A model generated the notes under the pieces. That model ran no database searches. It was not told the origin of the DNA and saw only the letters and a list, made by a program, of their open reading frames with translations. Positions 1 to 10,749 of a stretch of DNA of 64,000 bases are shown piece by piece (position 1 is the stretch's first letter; the number at the start of each line of letters is the position of its first letter). Origin of the DNA: Cercis canadensis. Lineage: Eukaryota; Streptophyta; Magnoliopsida; Fabales; Fabaceae. The stretch is taken from NCBI GenBank assembly GCA_003255065.1, contig QAOA01003037.1, positions 50,579 through 114,578 of the forward strand. The letters run 5' to 3'. Position numbers and translations under genes: made by a program.

Positions 1-917
1 CCCCCCCCCCCCCCCCTCCCCTCTAATATTTCATATACTTCATTTATAACATGTATGATTGTATCCATGAAAGATCAAAGTTGGAACTTTCGATAGCTTT
101 TTGTGGACATGTGGCTCCTTTCTGGCTTCAAGTTATTCCATTTTCACAAGACGTTATTGTTCACACTATGTTTGAATAATTGTGTATACGCTAGCTGCCA
201 TCTTAAAATGTGAAATGGTATATAATAGAGAGGATTTTGTGTGGACTATATTTGCCAGTTTAAGAATTGTAAGCATTAATGTGGTATACCATGCATTAAT
301 TTGGCATGAGCTGGAAAGTGAGGATGGAAATCAAAAACCTGCTCCTAGGTGATAAGGATGTTTCTCTATGGACGGAACTTGACCCTTTTTTCTTATCTCT
401 GTTTTGCCTTTTTCATGTTTTTGTTGCTTCCTTTGTTTCTTTGGGTTTTGTTTTTTTCTTTAGTTGGATGCGAAGTTGGATTTATAGCTCATGTAGCTTA
501 ATTTGGTAAGCTAGTGATTTATGTGAAGTCAGTGGAGATGCTAGTGCTCTACTTAGTATGCATGAAAGAAAACGAATGAGTGAAAATTGACAAGGTATTT
601 AGAATTTTGCACACACATTTAGCATTTTCTTATAAATAGATCAATGATTTCCAACATTTTTAAAGTAAAGCTACAATATTTACATCGTCATGCAAAGTAG
701 TGAGTTTTTCTTGGCTACTATTTACCCAAAGCTGCCAGATATAGAATGTATATGCATTGTGATTTTCGCTTGTCTAATATTCACCCTGGCCATCTTGTCA
801 GATCCCATTTTGATATTAGTACTACTTGGATAAAATGAGTTATAGCTGTAAATGCTTTCACTTATTTATTTTTAATAAAGTTTGTCCTTGAAATGCTTAT
901 TTTGTTTGATCTTTTAG
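1..917. other. intergenic, no gene seen
   Basis: AT-rich sequence without a recognisable coding region, beginning with a run of 16 C at the window edge. Short open frames here have no recognisable motifs. Confidence 0.6.
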
Positions 918-1319
918 ATGGATAATCAAGGAGAGAAGAGAATTCTTGCATTGTTTAGATGGAGAGAAAGGCATCAAAGGGCTATTGTTCAAGTTGTATG
1001 TCTTATAATTTATTGGTATTTAATTCGAAAGTGCTCTAGGACTAGGCAGATTGACCATAGTTTGAGTTTAGAGAGAGAAAAGACACAAGCAAAAATAATG
1101 GCAGAAATATCTACTAATGAAAGAAGTCACAATATAATAAGAATGGGGCCTAAAGGTTTTTTAGAGTTGTGTTCTAAATTAGTAAGAGAGGGTGGTCTCC
1201 TACCAACACAACGGACAATTGTGGCCATTCTTGATAAGCCACCAAAAGAGATGAGAATATGCAGTAGCCATTCTTCATTACATACTGGAGTTCAGGGTGC
1301 GCTGTTGTCCCAAATTTAA
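918..1319 (+). pseudogene. PIF/Harbinger nuclease-like N-terminal fragment
   Basis: A 133-residue open frame starts at an ATG just after a TTTTAG acceptor-like site. Its middle (about residues 85-105, containing MGPKGFLELCSKLVREGGLL) resembles the N-terminal helical domain (DUF8040 type) that precedes the nuclease domain in plant Harbinger-derived, ALP1-like proteins. The preceding basic stretch and the aromatic LIIYWYL segment also fit that family. The resemblance fades after about residue 108, and no DDE nuclease domain follows downstream in any frame I can follow. I read it as a truncated transposase-derived relic. The family is recalled from memory. A short exon of a host gene is the alternative. 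Confidence 0.5.
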
Positions 1320-2639
1320 GCTCTTTGTTGCACACTAGGTGCTGATATCATGTAGATTTGCTAGGTCTTCTAGCTTTAGAGGATTTGGCAGGGCAAAGAG
1401 GCTAAAATTTAATCTCTTCTATGCATTCGGTACTGAATGTTATGCTGTTATATCTTGATAGCACTTTGTGATTAGGACTGAATGTTTATATGTATGATTA
1501 GTTAATATTATAGTCTCAATGTTACTTTCTTGTACTCCTGTGGTTTTTTGTAATTTATTTTTCAGACATTATCAATGACAAAAAATGCATGTGTTTAGTT
1601 TCAAATATAAGGTAGTTATTTCTCCTTCCTTCAAGTCATACAAGCTTCAGTTGTCTAAAGCAGTGTAGTTGGTATTTTGATTATGCTTTTCTGCCTTGAC
1701 CAGGATCTAATAAGAGCAGCTTCAATAGAAACGTGGCTGATCAACAGGTACATGTTATACTGTTATTTTATTTGCATTGTTTTCACAAATATTTTCCTGC
1801 CATGCATTCTTTTAGCTTAAATAATCATGTATAAATAATGCTTGGACTGCTATATGCTGGTCAACAATTATAAATGGAATGAGAAATGAGTCTATGATAG
1901 GGATATGGTTTTTTTGTACACTTGTACTGTGCTTCTCAAATCTTTAATCACTTGGATTAAATTTTAGACATGACTACATATTGCATTTTTCGTCTATGGT
2001 GAGAAAACATGAGCTTCTTTTCATTCTAATTTTTTATCATATTGTGATATTTGGTCCCCTGTTACAGCAAGGTAATAATTCATATTGTGACATTTGAGAT
2101 TTGCTTCTCTTTGCTTGCAACATGTTCGGATTAGACCATTCAATAAAGTGGAGTTTTATCACACTAGCTGGACCAATATTGAGAGGTTGTTGATAGCAAT
2201 GGATAGCAAGTATGGGCATAACAGTAGTTCTTTAGTTGGTGATGGTCGAGTTTTTGAAGAGGTTTGCCAATACTGAGAGTCTGGATTAGGGGCAATTAGG
2301 TGTTTGTATTGGCATTGCAGCTTTGTCTTGGCCAATTGGTTTGCTCACCTAGTGCATTTGAGTTGTTCTTGACAATAAATAGACAAATGGAAGAGCTTCA
2401 GCATTATAGAGAAGACTAATACAAGTTACAGTTTTATTTTGTGTTTCTCTTTCACTTCTGCATAGAATGCTAATTGAATTAGACATTTTGCTGTTGTTAA
2501 CTGTAAATAAATTTTCATATATATTATTCTTGTTATTAGATTGCTTCAATTTGAACTTTTACTGTTATGCTTAACCATTACTTTATAACATGTTAAGATA
2601 ATTTATTACTGATTTGTTGATTAATTAGATGTATTAGAA
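1320..2639. other. non-coding stretch with weak exon-like segments
   Basis: No convincing gene. A 44-bp segment at 1704-1747 is flanked by AG and GT like a small exon, and an open stretch at 2094-2276 has no recognisable similarity. These could be remnants of the locus containing the Harbinger-like fragment, but nothing links them. Confidence 0.35.
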
Positions 2640-2664
2640 AAATATTTAATTTATTTTCTAGTTT

Positions 2665-2893
2665 TATTAATTGATTAGTTTAGAGAGAAAAAGAAATAAG
2701 TGTATTATATTATTTAATTTTACATTAAATATATCTATTTTAATGGCAAATGGTAAACTAGTAAAAATACTTTACAATAGAACTTTTTCATTCATTTTGA
2801 TCATTTTAATCATTCAAACAAAAGAGAGGAAAATCCCTCCTTTTCCTCTCCTCTCATTTCCTTTCCCCTCATTTCAAACTCTCAAACAAACCC
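2665..2893. mobile_element. right-end fragment of the GTTTGGGAG TIR family
   Basis: The segment ends in CTCTCAAACAAACCC, the inverse of the GGGTTTGTTTGGGAG terminus at 10240. Its interior (TATTATTTAATTTTACATTA and the CCTCTCC-rich tail) matches 10545-10745. The left terminus is missing, so this is a truncated, non-autonomous copy. Confidence 0.6.
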
Positions 2894-2906
2894 TTGGTGT
2901 CCAACT

Positions 2907-3640
2907 ATGACAACAACTTTGAGTGCCAAGAACAAATTAGGATTTGTGAATTGTACATTCAAGGTTAATATCCTCTATGCTTGGCGTGAAGTCAATGACA
3001 TAGTGAAATCATGGCTGGTGAATGCTATATCTAAAAATATTGCTTGCAGCATCATATTTGAGGGAGTTGCCTCCAACGTCTAGGATGATTTGAAGGAGCG
3101 TTTTGCTAAAAAGAATGCACCACGAATTTATGAATTATGTCAGTGACATAGACTTCACCATGTAAAAAAAAAAATGTTCAATCAGTGCTTACTACACAAA
3201 GCACAAGGCACTATGGGATGAGCTCAATACTTGGTATTGCCACCATGTACATGTGGGCCTTCCAAAGTAATTCATGAATACCAGCAAGAAGAAAAATTAA
3301 CAAAATAGATTATTCTCATGATTCACTTCCTATGGTCTCTCGAGCTTACTCATTATTTCTTCAAAAGGAGAAACAACACCAGGTATCCATTCCTCCTAGT
3401 ATCAATTCAGATAGTGTGGCTTTTTCTTTTTAAAACCAAGCCATTGGTAGATCACAATCCTCTGAGACCAATTCTTTTGAGAGTCAAATACAGAGACTAA
3501 TATGTGACCATTCCAAGCAAATAGCGCATGTGAAACCCAAATATTATAAGCTACATGGGTATCCACCATGGCTTGGGATGTACCAAGGGAATAAGCAGGC
3601 AGCTTCTACTTTAGGAAACAAACCTAGCAGTTAGATTGTT
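2907..3640 (+). pseudogene. Ty1/copia gag relic
   Basis: The plus strand starts at an ATG at 2907. Allowing for stops and at least one frameshift, it reads as the gag region of a copia retrotransposon. Visible family hallmarks are KNKLGFV near the start, VNDIVKSWLVNAISKNIA, then DDLKERFAKKNAPRIYEL, and near 3540 YYKLHGYPPW, which normally follows the CCHC zinc knuckle. The knuckle itself is degenerate. No protease, integrase, RT or LTR of this element is seen nearby, so it is an old 5' fragment. It abuts the terminus of the TIR fragment at 2893. Confidence 0.7.
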
Positions 3641-3649
3641 GAAAATAAA

Positions 3650-4078
3650 GCATCAAGCTTCTCAAACTTGGCTTCTCAGACAGAAAAGGAAAAGAATTGT
3701 TTCTGGTGATATTTTGCTGATTATGTGCACTGACACGAAAGTAAGTAAAAGGAGTCATACCCCATTTTTAACTTCCATGAGAATATAGTGATCAATAAAG
3801 CAACACCATGATATGTACATAGGACCAAATGGGCATCCGAATTCCTCCCTTATATTATCATCCCTGCAATTTTCTTCAAAACCTATGACATATTTATCTC
3901 TTAGCACCATCTCACATCAATAAGTGCAGGAGGACGGGGGAAAAAAAACCAAGTACTATCAATTCGATAAATAATTACACCTTAATAATGTAATAACATT
4001 GAAGCAACAAAACTTTCTCTCACAAAAAGTCCTTTTGCTGGTACTATGCTTTAGTATATAGTATAGGAAACGACTAAA
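3650..4078. other. intergenic, nothing recognised
   Basis: AT-rich sequence without coding potential or clear repeat structure. Confidence 0.5.
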
Positions 4079-4576
4079 ATACCACTTATTATTGAAATGC
4101 AACAATTGGCAGCTGCTGATTAGTTGAGTGATATCAGCAAATTTTTTGGTTACTTGTATAATTATAATTTGGCTTATTACAAATATAGCACAAAATTATG
4201 TTGATATTCTGTTATTGTCAATGAAGTTATAATAATTACAAAATAAGACCTCAATTTTATTTTATTTACAAATCAGCTTTTTTTTTAGTTTAGAGTTTAA
4301 GGTTTNTTTTAGTTTAGAGTTCAAGGTTTTAGAGTTTAGGATTTAGGGTTCATTTTTTAGGGTTTAGAGTTTAAGATTTATGGTTCATTTTGGATAATTT
4401 TGTAATTATATCAATTTATAGGGAAAATTTTGTAATTATCTCAACTTCAGAGCAAGACCATAATTTAATAAAATCTGCTTGACCAAGTTTTTACCTACAC
4501 CATGTCAACATTTCATTGGCCAAGCACTGTAGTGTCAGTTGTTATATTTCAGCAACAAATGACACTCAAGTGGTAT
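4079..4576. mobile_element. MITE with ATACCACTT termini and telomere-like core
   Basis: It begins ATACCACTT and ends AAGTGGTAT, perfect inverted nonamers. Subterminal inverted segments follow: GAAATGCAACAA on the left and TTGTTATATTTC / CAGCAACAAATGACAC on the right. The middle (about 4287-4390) is a run of TTTAGAGTTTAAGG / TTTAGGGTTT repeats interrupted by a single N at 4306. Related sequence occurs near 23340 and 26740. No coding capacity; superfamily not assigned, and no clear target duplication. Confidence 0.6.
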
Positions 4577-5174
4577 CCATAGCTACAAATTAACTATGGA
4601 AGGTCCTCTAGTTTCTCCGGTGAAAATAAACTATGTTACGTGTACAGCTTTTATTTAATTATGTGTATATACTTGAGTGAATAAGTTTCGGTCCTATCAT
4701 ACTACTGTATTTTCAACCTGGCCACTTAAATATAAGATAACTGTGATGTACAAATGGATAATTTTAGATGGGATTAAACGATTAGCACTAAAAACTCAAT
4801 ACTATAAGCGAAACTATAAATTTTCCTTCCTTCTTCTCTTTATTTTGAATTATATTGCACTTGCTGGTATAATAGGACTTAAGTCAAATAAAAGAATAAA
4901 AAAAATGGAAAATAGATTTAGAATTTTTAGTCGAAGATAGGATAATGAATATTCAAATTTGGAACCTTAACATTTTTAAAAAAATTTATAAACCAGTTGT
5001 GTTGTGTGTGATTATGTAAAATGTACTAAAATACACATGAATCACTTTCGTCATAAATGTAATTGCGTGAACTCTTGCAACTTTTGGTTTGTTGAAAGAC
5101 GTTATTATTTTCTTTTGAATTTGAAAAAGAAATCATTGTCTTCGACTATCGGGTAGCTACTTTTCAAGGAAGAT

Positions 5175-6153
5175 GTGATGTTTAGCTCTTGAATAAGCCT
5201 AACATGGGCTGAAAACATGGCTGTGTTCACTAAAGTAACAGACCGTGTCACTTAAGTAAGTATCAAGACTAGAGACATGGGACATGACACGGGCTGTTTT
5301 CTCTCAAGGGCTAGACCGTGTCACCTAGACTTGGTCTCTAGATTGTCAACATGGGCAAGAACACGGGGCGTGTTCACTAGAGGTTTGGACGTGTCGCTTG
5401 AGATGAGTCTCTGGAAGATAGACACGGGGCATATCACTTAAAGGCTCAGGCATGTCAATTGAAGTAAATCACTGGAGGTTAGACACAGGGCATGTGAATC
5501 AGACACATGCATGTTTAAGCTCAAGACATGGCCTCAAGCAACAAGCATGGGGCTTGTGCATAGTCGTGTTGTAGGAAGTAACTCTCGGGATAAGTAACAC
5601 AGATGTGTTCATTAATGAGACACGACCGTGTTGTGCAAGACTGGTTAAGTTACAAGGGCGTGTCAATCAAGATTCAAGCCTGTGTTTGAGGTGTGTCTCA
5701 AAAATCAGTTAGGCGGTTATGGCCAAAACCGACTAAGGCTGATTGATCATTGATACCTATATATACCAGCGAGATAAGAGACGAGAGGATAACTAGTTCA
5801 TGTGTGAAACACTTCAGAAACAGAGAGAAATTAGAGAAGGAAGAATCAGAGGGATTGAGAGGAAAGAAATAAAGTGAGGCTTGAGAGAGTTCTGACTTGC
5901 ATATGCTGCAAGGTTCAAGAACAGAGATCAAGGAAGGATTCTATTGTAAAGAAAGCTCGACCTTGTTACTATCAATATAGTGGAATGCTCTCTCCAGTGA
6001 ATGTAGGCCAAATTGGCTGAACCACGTAACTCTGGTGTTGTGTTTCCTTTATTGATTCACTGCTTTAATTGTTTTTTGGTTTAGTTTTGTGTTTATGATA
6101 TTTGCTGGTTTGTTGTTTGTCATTTGGTTGCATAGGTTGAATTTTCTCTTACA
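5175..6153 (+). mobile_element. solo LTR, probably Ty1/copia
   Basis: About 979 bp absent from the mirrored arm near 18520, where the flanks are contiguous. GAAGAT occurs on both sides (5169-5174 and 6154-6159) and looks like the target duplication. The body starts (G)TGATG and ends TTACA, close to TG...CA. A TATA box (CTATATATACC, about 5757-5767) is followed by a purine-rich leader, and near 6025 by an ACCACGTAACTCTGGTGTTGT segment that resembles the late R region of copia LTRs. No internal domain is present, as expected of a solo LTR from LTR-LTR recombination. The copia assignment is tentative. Confidence 0.7.
5206..5690. repeat. ACACGG/CCGTGT palindrome array in LTR U3
   Basis: Many spaced half-sites of the form ACACGG, GGCGTGT and CCGTGT, some decayed to ACATGG. 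They lie immediately upstream of the TATA box of the solo LTR. The same motif fills the equivalent place in the Athila-like LTRs at 30060-30430, 37810-38220 and 57910-58270. Confidence 0.8.
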
Positions 6154-7107
6154 GAAGATAAACACATGAAATAAGCCTAAGAAAGATCGTGGAAGAGAGT
6201 ATATGACAAAGATACCTAGACCACATAAGTTTTAACTAACATCATTTATTGTTCTTTATAAAATATAAATTTCTATTCAGTATGAGGGTTGAATAAAACA
6301 TGTCTCCCTTGGCATAACACACAAAGTGGTCGATCTTAATAGATTGCAACCGCACATGTTCAAACAATGAACCTAATAAACTATGTAGTACCTTATATGC
6401 ATGTGCATAGAGTAAGGAGCGATATTTTAACCTAAAAACATTAGTTTCTAGATAAAAGTTGAGGAATTATTTTTTTTAGAAATGGCCCTCAACTGAAAGC
6501 ATTTTGAGCATAAAATTTAGACAAACCATAGATTCACTCATACATTGTGAATAAATTTAATTTGATTATCAAAGGTTGACAAGGATCAAACTTCTTATAA
6601 CTTGGTCAAAATGAATTTAATACCATGTGAACGAACTAACTCTTCCAAAAGTTGAATCTATTAGATGAATGCACAAGAGCCATTTAATATCTAACAATAT
6701 ATTTGTACACACCTATGAGTTTGTCTTCTATATAATGAATATATTTGTCCACTGTGCACCAAAAGAGCTGCTTTATTAAAAATTATGCTAATTATATATA
6801 GACTAAAAGTTTAATTATTCAAAGAGTAGGTAATAAAAATCAATTGTCGCAAAATAAATGTGATACTAAAACATTTCATATAATGATATATATAAGAGAA
6901 CGTATCAAACGGCTTTTAAGTATTTCTTGCTATAAACATTTGATATATATACAGTACTAATTTTTTTTTATGTTTCTCAAAATAGACATTGGGTATGTGT
7001 AACTAGCTTTTTATTTTTTTTAGTTGCATAGAAGCGTAATGTGCTATGAAAGATATGGTGGAGTACATGATTGGTATATTCAGCATGCAAGGTGACTTCA
7101 TTCATAT

Positions 7108-7701
7108 TCAAGAGCTCTCAACGTGAGCCTTTATGAATATAATCTCACAGGGTTCTCCATTAGTCAAAACCAAACGCCATTTTCCTTCGTTGTCAATGAA
7201 AGTCCCAATATCTCCAGACAAGGTATTGTTGAGATTGGGAAGAAAGGAAAGCTTGTAACCCAATCCAACCTTGTTAATCTTAAAGAAACCACTCAGTGTG
7301 TCATAGCCTTCATGGTCTTTAGGGCCACCAATGCCCAGAGACCATAATTCACCTAAATCTTTGACAGCTATCCAATTTCCAGATTCAATATCCTTTGGTG
7401 TGTGTGCAAATTCGATACTGAGTTTGGTATCTGTTGGGATAATGCCTATTTTTATAAGTGGTAGGAATTTCAAAGGCTTTCCGTAATTCACCTCGGAGAA
7501 TGCTTTAAGGACAGCAGCTCGGTAGGCCCAGTTCCCAGCTTTGCCTGGTCGGAGGCCGCCACCGGTTGGGTCCCAGATTACTGGATAGATGTAGTATTAT
7601 TCACCTGGGAGAAGAGGCTCCCCATTTGTGTCGAGAACTGGTTCACCGGTGGTGGTAAAGGAGAAGAGGAGGATGGAGAGGGTAAGCAACAGGGTCTTCA
7701 T
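7108..7701 (-). pseudogene. Kunitz-type inhibitor, one in-frame stop
   Basis: The frame is exactly as long as the intact copy at 17038-17631 (594 bp) with no frameshift. It has the signal-peptide start MKTLLLTLSILLF, the N-terminal Kunitz motif VLDTNGEPLLPGE and the C-terminal half through GDIGTFIDNEGKWRL. One TAA at 7597-7599 follows LPGE, where the intact copy has His (H35). Downstream the frame is open to the natural stop. Canonical disulfide cysteines are absent here too; the only Cys after the stop is in EPCEIIF. An ATG at 7491 could restart translation for 127 residues, but without a signal peptide. A TATA box sits about 70 bp upstream of the ATG. I infer a recently inactivated paralog; readthrough or a sequencing error cannot be excluded. 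Confidence 0.88.
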
Positions 7702-7769
7702 TGTTTTGCAAAGCAATAGAAGAGCTGAGTATTCGTTTCTTGGGTCTAGATGAGAGCTCACTATCCTCA

Positions 7770-7777
7770 ATTTATAG
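7770..7777 (-). promoter_or_regulatory. TATA box of Kunitz pseudogene
   Basis: CTATAAAT on the minus strand, about 70 bp upstream of the pseudogene ATG. It is conserved in sequence and spacing with the TATA box at 16962-16969 of the intact copy. Confidence 0.7.
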
Positions 7778-8057
7778 AGCTGTTCAAAGAATTGCATATG
7801 AATTGAGCTCGGCATTAGAAGCAATATTCTAAAGAAAGAAACTGGAGAAAAAAATTATAAGAGATAGATGCCAGAGAATATACCACAAGAAAGAGACATA
7901 TATTAAGGGAGAACTACCACCAATGTTCACAAAATGCCAAGTTATCAGATAAACACGAGGCCATACAAAACTAAGAAATAACTATTGTTAAACAAATTAA
8001 ACTATTAAGAACTGATTATTTCTTAAATTTACTGTATTATATCTAATACCTTATCTT

Positions 8058-9153
8058 CGTCCAAAACAAATTAAACATTTGGTAAATTGATTCTTTTTCC
8101 ATTTTTAAGAATCATGTTTCTTGGAAATGTTGATTCTTGAGAATGCTACAATTGTGTTTGGTTGACCTTAAATATTCATGAAAATATGAGACAATATTTC
8201 TTAGAAATCTTCTATCCTAATGTTTTAGTTCAAATACAACTTTCTTGAGAATTTTGGTATTTTTTTTTCAAAATACCTCTATCTATTTTAAGTCAAAAAA
8301 AGAAAAAGTAAAAGAATGAGATTACTTCTTATAATTAATGAAATGTTTATTTTTAGAAGATTTGTGTATTTGTTAAATTTTTTTATGCTTCCCATTTAAT
8401 TTTATCTTATTTGTACCTTTCTCTTTTATTAGTTTGTTTTAATAGCCCATTATTTAAGTTATATTTCTTAAGCAAGAAAGAAAAAGAAAACGAAAATAAG
8501 TAATAACAAAATATACGGAATTGTGTTTTTTATTGGTTTATATTTATTTGAATTTAATTATTTGATTTTCAGAAGAAAAAAAAAGTAAAAGCAAATAACA
8601 AAATATGTGAAGGAAGAAAGAGATGATAGAACATGATAGATAGAGAAATCAGATCCGGGAAGAACAGTAGAGAAGAAAAAAGAGAGAACCAGAGAAAAGT
8701 TTCAGAGAAGAAAGAAGGGAGGGAAAGACCAGCAAGAACAAAATAGAAAAATTGGTTGAAAAAGAGGAATCAAGAAAAAATAAAAAGAAACACGTAAGGA
8801 AGAGGAGAAATTGATGGTGAAGGTAGAGTCCAGCATTCTGGGTTCCTCCGTTTTGAGCTCCAATGGTGGCAGAGAGAGAGAGAGAATGAGAGGAAGAATA
8901 TTGAGAGTTTGAGAAAGATAAGGGTCAAGGGTGTCTTTTAACATGTGAAAAACTTTTTTGCAACTATGGAAATCTTGGATTCTCACCCCCATGGGAATAT
9001 TTTCATGGGAAAGTTAGCCCAGAAACATTCTCGAGAATGTTAGCTTCTTGTGAATGTTTTTAAAAAATCTTGTACCAAATATGAGAACTTATGATTCTCA
9101 AGTTGAGATTTTTAAAAAATTAAAAAGAATATGTTTGCCAAACACCCCCTTAG
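8058..9153. mobile_element. non-autonomous TIR element, about 1.1 kb
   Basis: It interrupts the pseudogene's upstream region relative to the right arm. The left part (CATTTGGTAAATTGATTC...) is roughly inverse to the right end (...ATGTTTGCCAAACACCCCCTTAG). Imperfect terminal repeats of about 60-80 bp contain the GATTCTTGAGAATG-type motif on both sides. The centre is purine-rich (8580-8900) with no recognisable protein. Superfamily uncertain; borders are good to perhaps 20 bp. Confidence 0.55.
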
Positions 9154-9399
9154 AGTTTTATGCACTAAAACAAAGTCACATACTGCATAAAAAAGTAATT
9201 CATTGTCTCTTTATTAATTAATGCTGTGACAAAACAATTGTTCTATCTAGCCATCCATAAAATGATAAATTACAGTTACTATAACAATTTGTAAAGATTT
9301 GGATAACGATAGAATCATCTCATTCAATATATGTACGAAGAAAACAGTAAATCAACATTAATAACTTTATTCTCATTTTTACTACTCATCTCGTCATTT

Positions 9400-9600
9400 T
9401 GAATATAATATATATGAATGTGCTAAGGAAAGGGAACTTGACACTTTGTGGGCAAGAAAATAGGGCATGTGTGGGAATGAATGTGGTAGATAAAACAGGG
9501 CAGGTTCTAGTTTTGGAGGGAAATTGCACTACAGATTTATGACAGCTGCCACGAAGTCTTTTTCCAAGTATATAGTATATATAGATTCTTATTTATAGCA
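9400..9600. repeat. Kunitz upstream-flank repeat, copy A
   Basis: The segment TGTGCTAAGGAAAGG ... AACAGGGCAGG ... AAGTATATAGTATATATAG recurs in diverged form at 10085-10235 and 13630-13820, partly at 11450-11530, and inverted near 16620. This marks at least four copies of the flank. Confidence 0.7.
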
Positions 9601-10084
9601 CCGAAGTTGTTAACCTATTTCCTTATAAAAGTAGGGAGGTAGTACTATCACTTCCCTTAAAACTCTTATTTTAGACTAAAGTAACACCAATTTTTTTTGC
9701 CATTTAATTCAAAGCTCCCATCAATTAGAATGACCCAATGTATGTCAAAACAATTAGACACTTGAAAAACTGGCATATTTTACTCTTTATAAAAGATGTA
9801 GCAGAAGAAGTTTATGTGGAATGATGGTTTTGTATGGCTAAATGTATGCACCTTACTGTTTGGACTTACTCTAGACACTGTTCAATGAGAGCTCCACAAT
9901 GAATCAAAGAATAAGGGATGCTTCTTTCTAAAATAAGAATTTGAGAGGGTAATAGCGCTGCCCACTTTTGAGAGCCATAGCATAGCAATTCCTTTTTAGT
10001 TGGACCTTATCATTCAAATTAAAACATGATTTTTTTTCTTAAAATAAAGGTTACAAATTTATATTTATATTTTTTCTAGTATAA

Positions 10085-10235
10085 CATGAATGTGCTAAGG
10101 AGAGGACTTGGAACTTAAAGGGGGTTACATTAAACAGGAAAGGTACTAGTTTTTGGGGAAAATGGAGTAAAGATTTTTGACATATGGCTCAAAGTCTTCC
10201 TTTATACTCTGTCTAGTATATGGTACCGAAGAATA
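10085..10235. repeat. Kunitz upstream-flank repeat, copy B
   Basis: Diverged copy of 9400-9600, sharing GAATGTGCTAAGGA, TTTTTGGGGAAAATGGA, AAAGATTTTTGACA and TCTAGTATATGGTACCGAAG. No Kunitz coding sequence accompanies it. Confidence 0.65.
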
Positions 10236-10239
10236 TTAA

Positions 10240-10749
10240 GGGTTTGTTTGGGAGTTATTTTGGAGGGGAAAGGAAAGGAGAGAGGAGGAATAAAGTTTCC
10301 CTCTCTCTTGTTTAGAAGATTTATCTTAAAAAAAAAGAAGAAACCGATGGGTAAGATACAACACCTACACTCCTNTTAAAAAAGAAGAAGAGACCGATGG
10401 GTAAGATACAACACCTACACTCCTTTTTTGGTATATTTTTGTGTTCCTTCAAATTAGAGGGTTTGGAGAAGAAATATTTTAAAATGACTATTATACCTCT
10501 TTATTTTTTTAAAAATTCCTCACCCCATTATTAAGAAATAAGTGTTTTATATTATTTAATTTTATATTAAATATGTCTATTTTAATAAGGAAGGATAAAC
10601 TAGTAAAAATATTTTACAATAAGACTTTTCCTTTCCTTTCCTCTCTTTTTACTCATTTTAATCATCCAAACAAATAAGAGGAAAACCCCTCCCTTTCCCT
10701 TCCCTTCCTTTCCCTCTCTTTCCTCTCCTCTCCTTTCCTTTCCCCTCAC
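10240..10749. mobile_element. GTTTGGGAG-family TIR element
   Basis: It starts GGGTTTGTTTGGGAGTTATT followed by a GGAGGGGAAAGGAAAGG purine tract, and ends in the complementary pyrimidine tract (CCTTTCCCTCTC...). The extreme right terminus is lost. A single N at 10375 is flanked by a near-identical 45-50 bp sequence on both sides (AAGATACAACACCTACACTC occurs twice), probably an unmerged join. Relatives lie at 2665-2893 and 24227-25065. Confidence 0.65.

Larger units (their letters stand above)
4660..9540. repeat. left arm of inverted Kunitz-locus duplication
   Basis: The reverse complement of this interval matches 16620-19080 piece by piece. Matches include the 3' flank (for example AAAAGAGCTGCTTTATTA at 6762 against its inverse near 17943), the Kunitz coding region, the promoter, and the upstream segment around GATAAAACAGGGCAG at 9490, inverse near 16636. 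This arm is longer because it was interrupted by a solo LTR at 5175-6153 and a TIR element at about 8058-9153. Confidence 0.85.

Noticed and set aside
1-16. Poly-C run as a biological feature
   Set aside because: At the window edge; could be a simple repeat cut by the window or a sequencing artefact, and cannot be judged.
7108-7491. A separate 127-residue gene from the internal ATG at 7491
   Set aside because: Same frame as the Kunitz pseudogene and lacking the signal peptide and first strands; better read as part of the broken gene.
8702-8992. 96-residue minus-strand frame
   Set aside because: Low-complexity Leu/Ser/Phe sequence from a purine-rich tract inside a TIR element; no motif.
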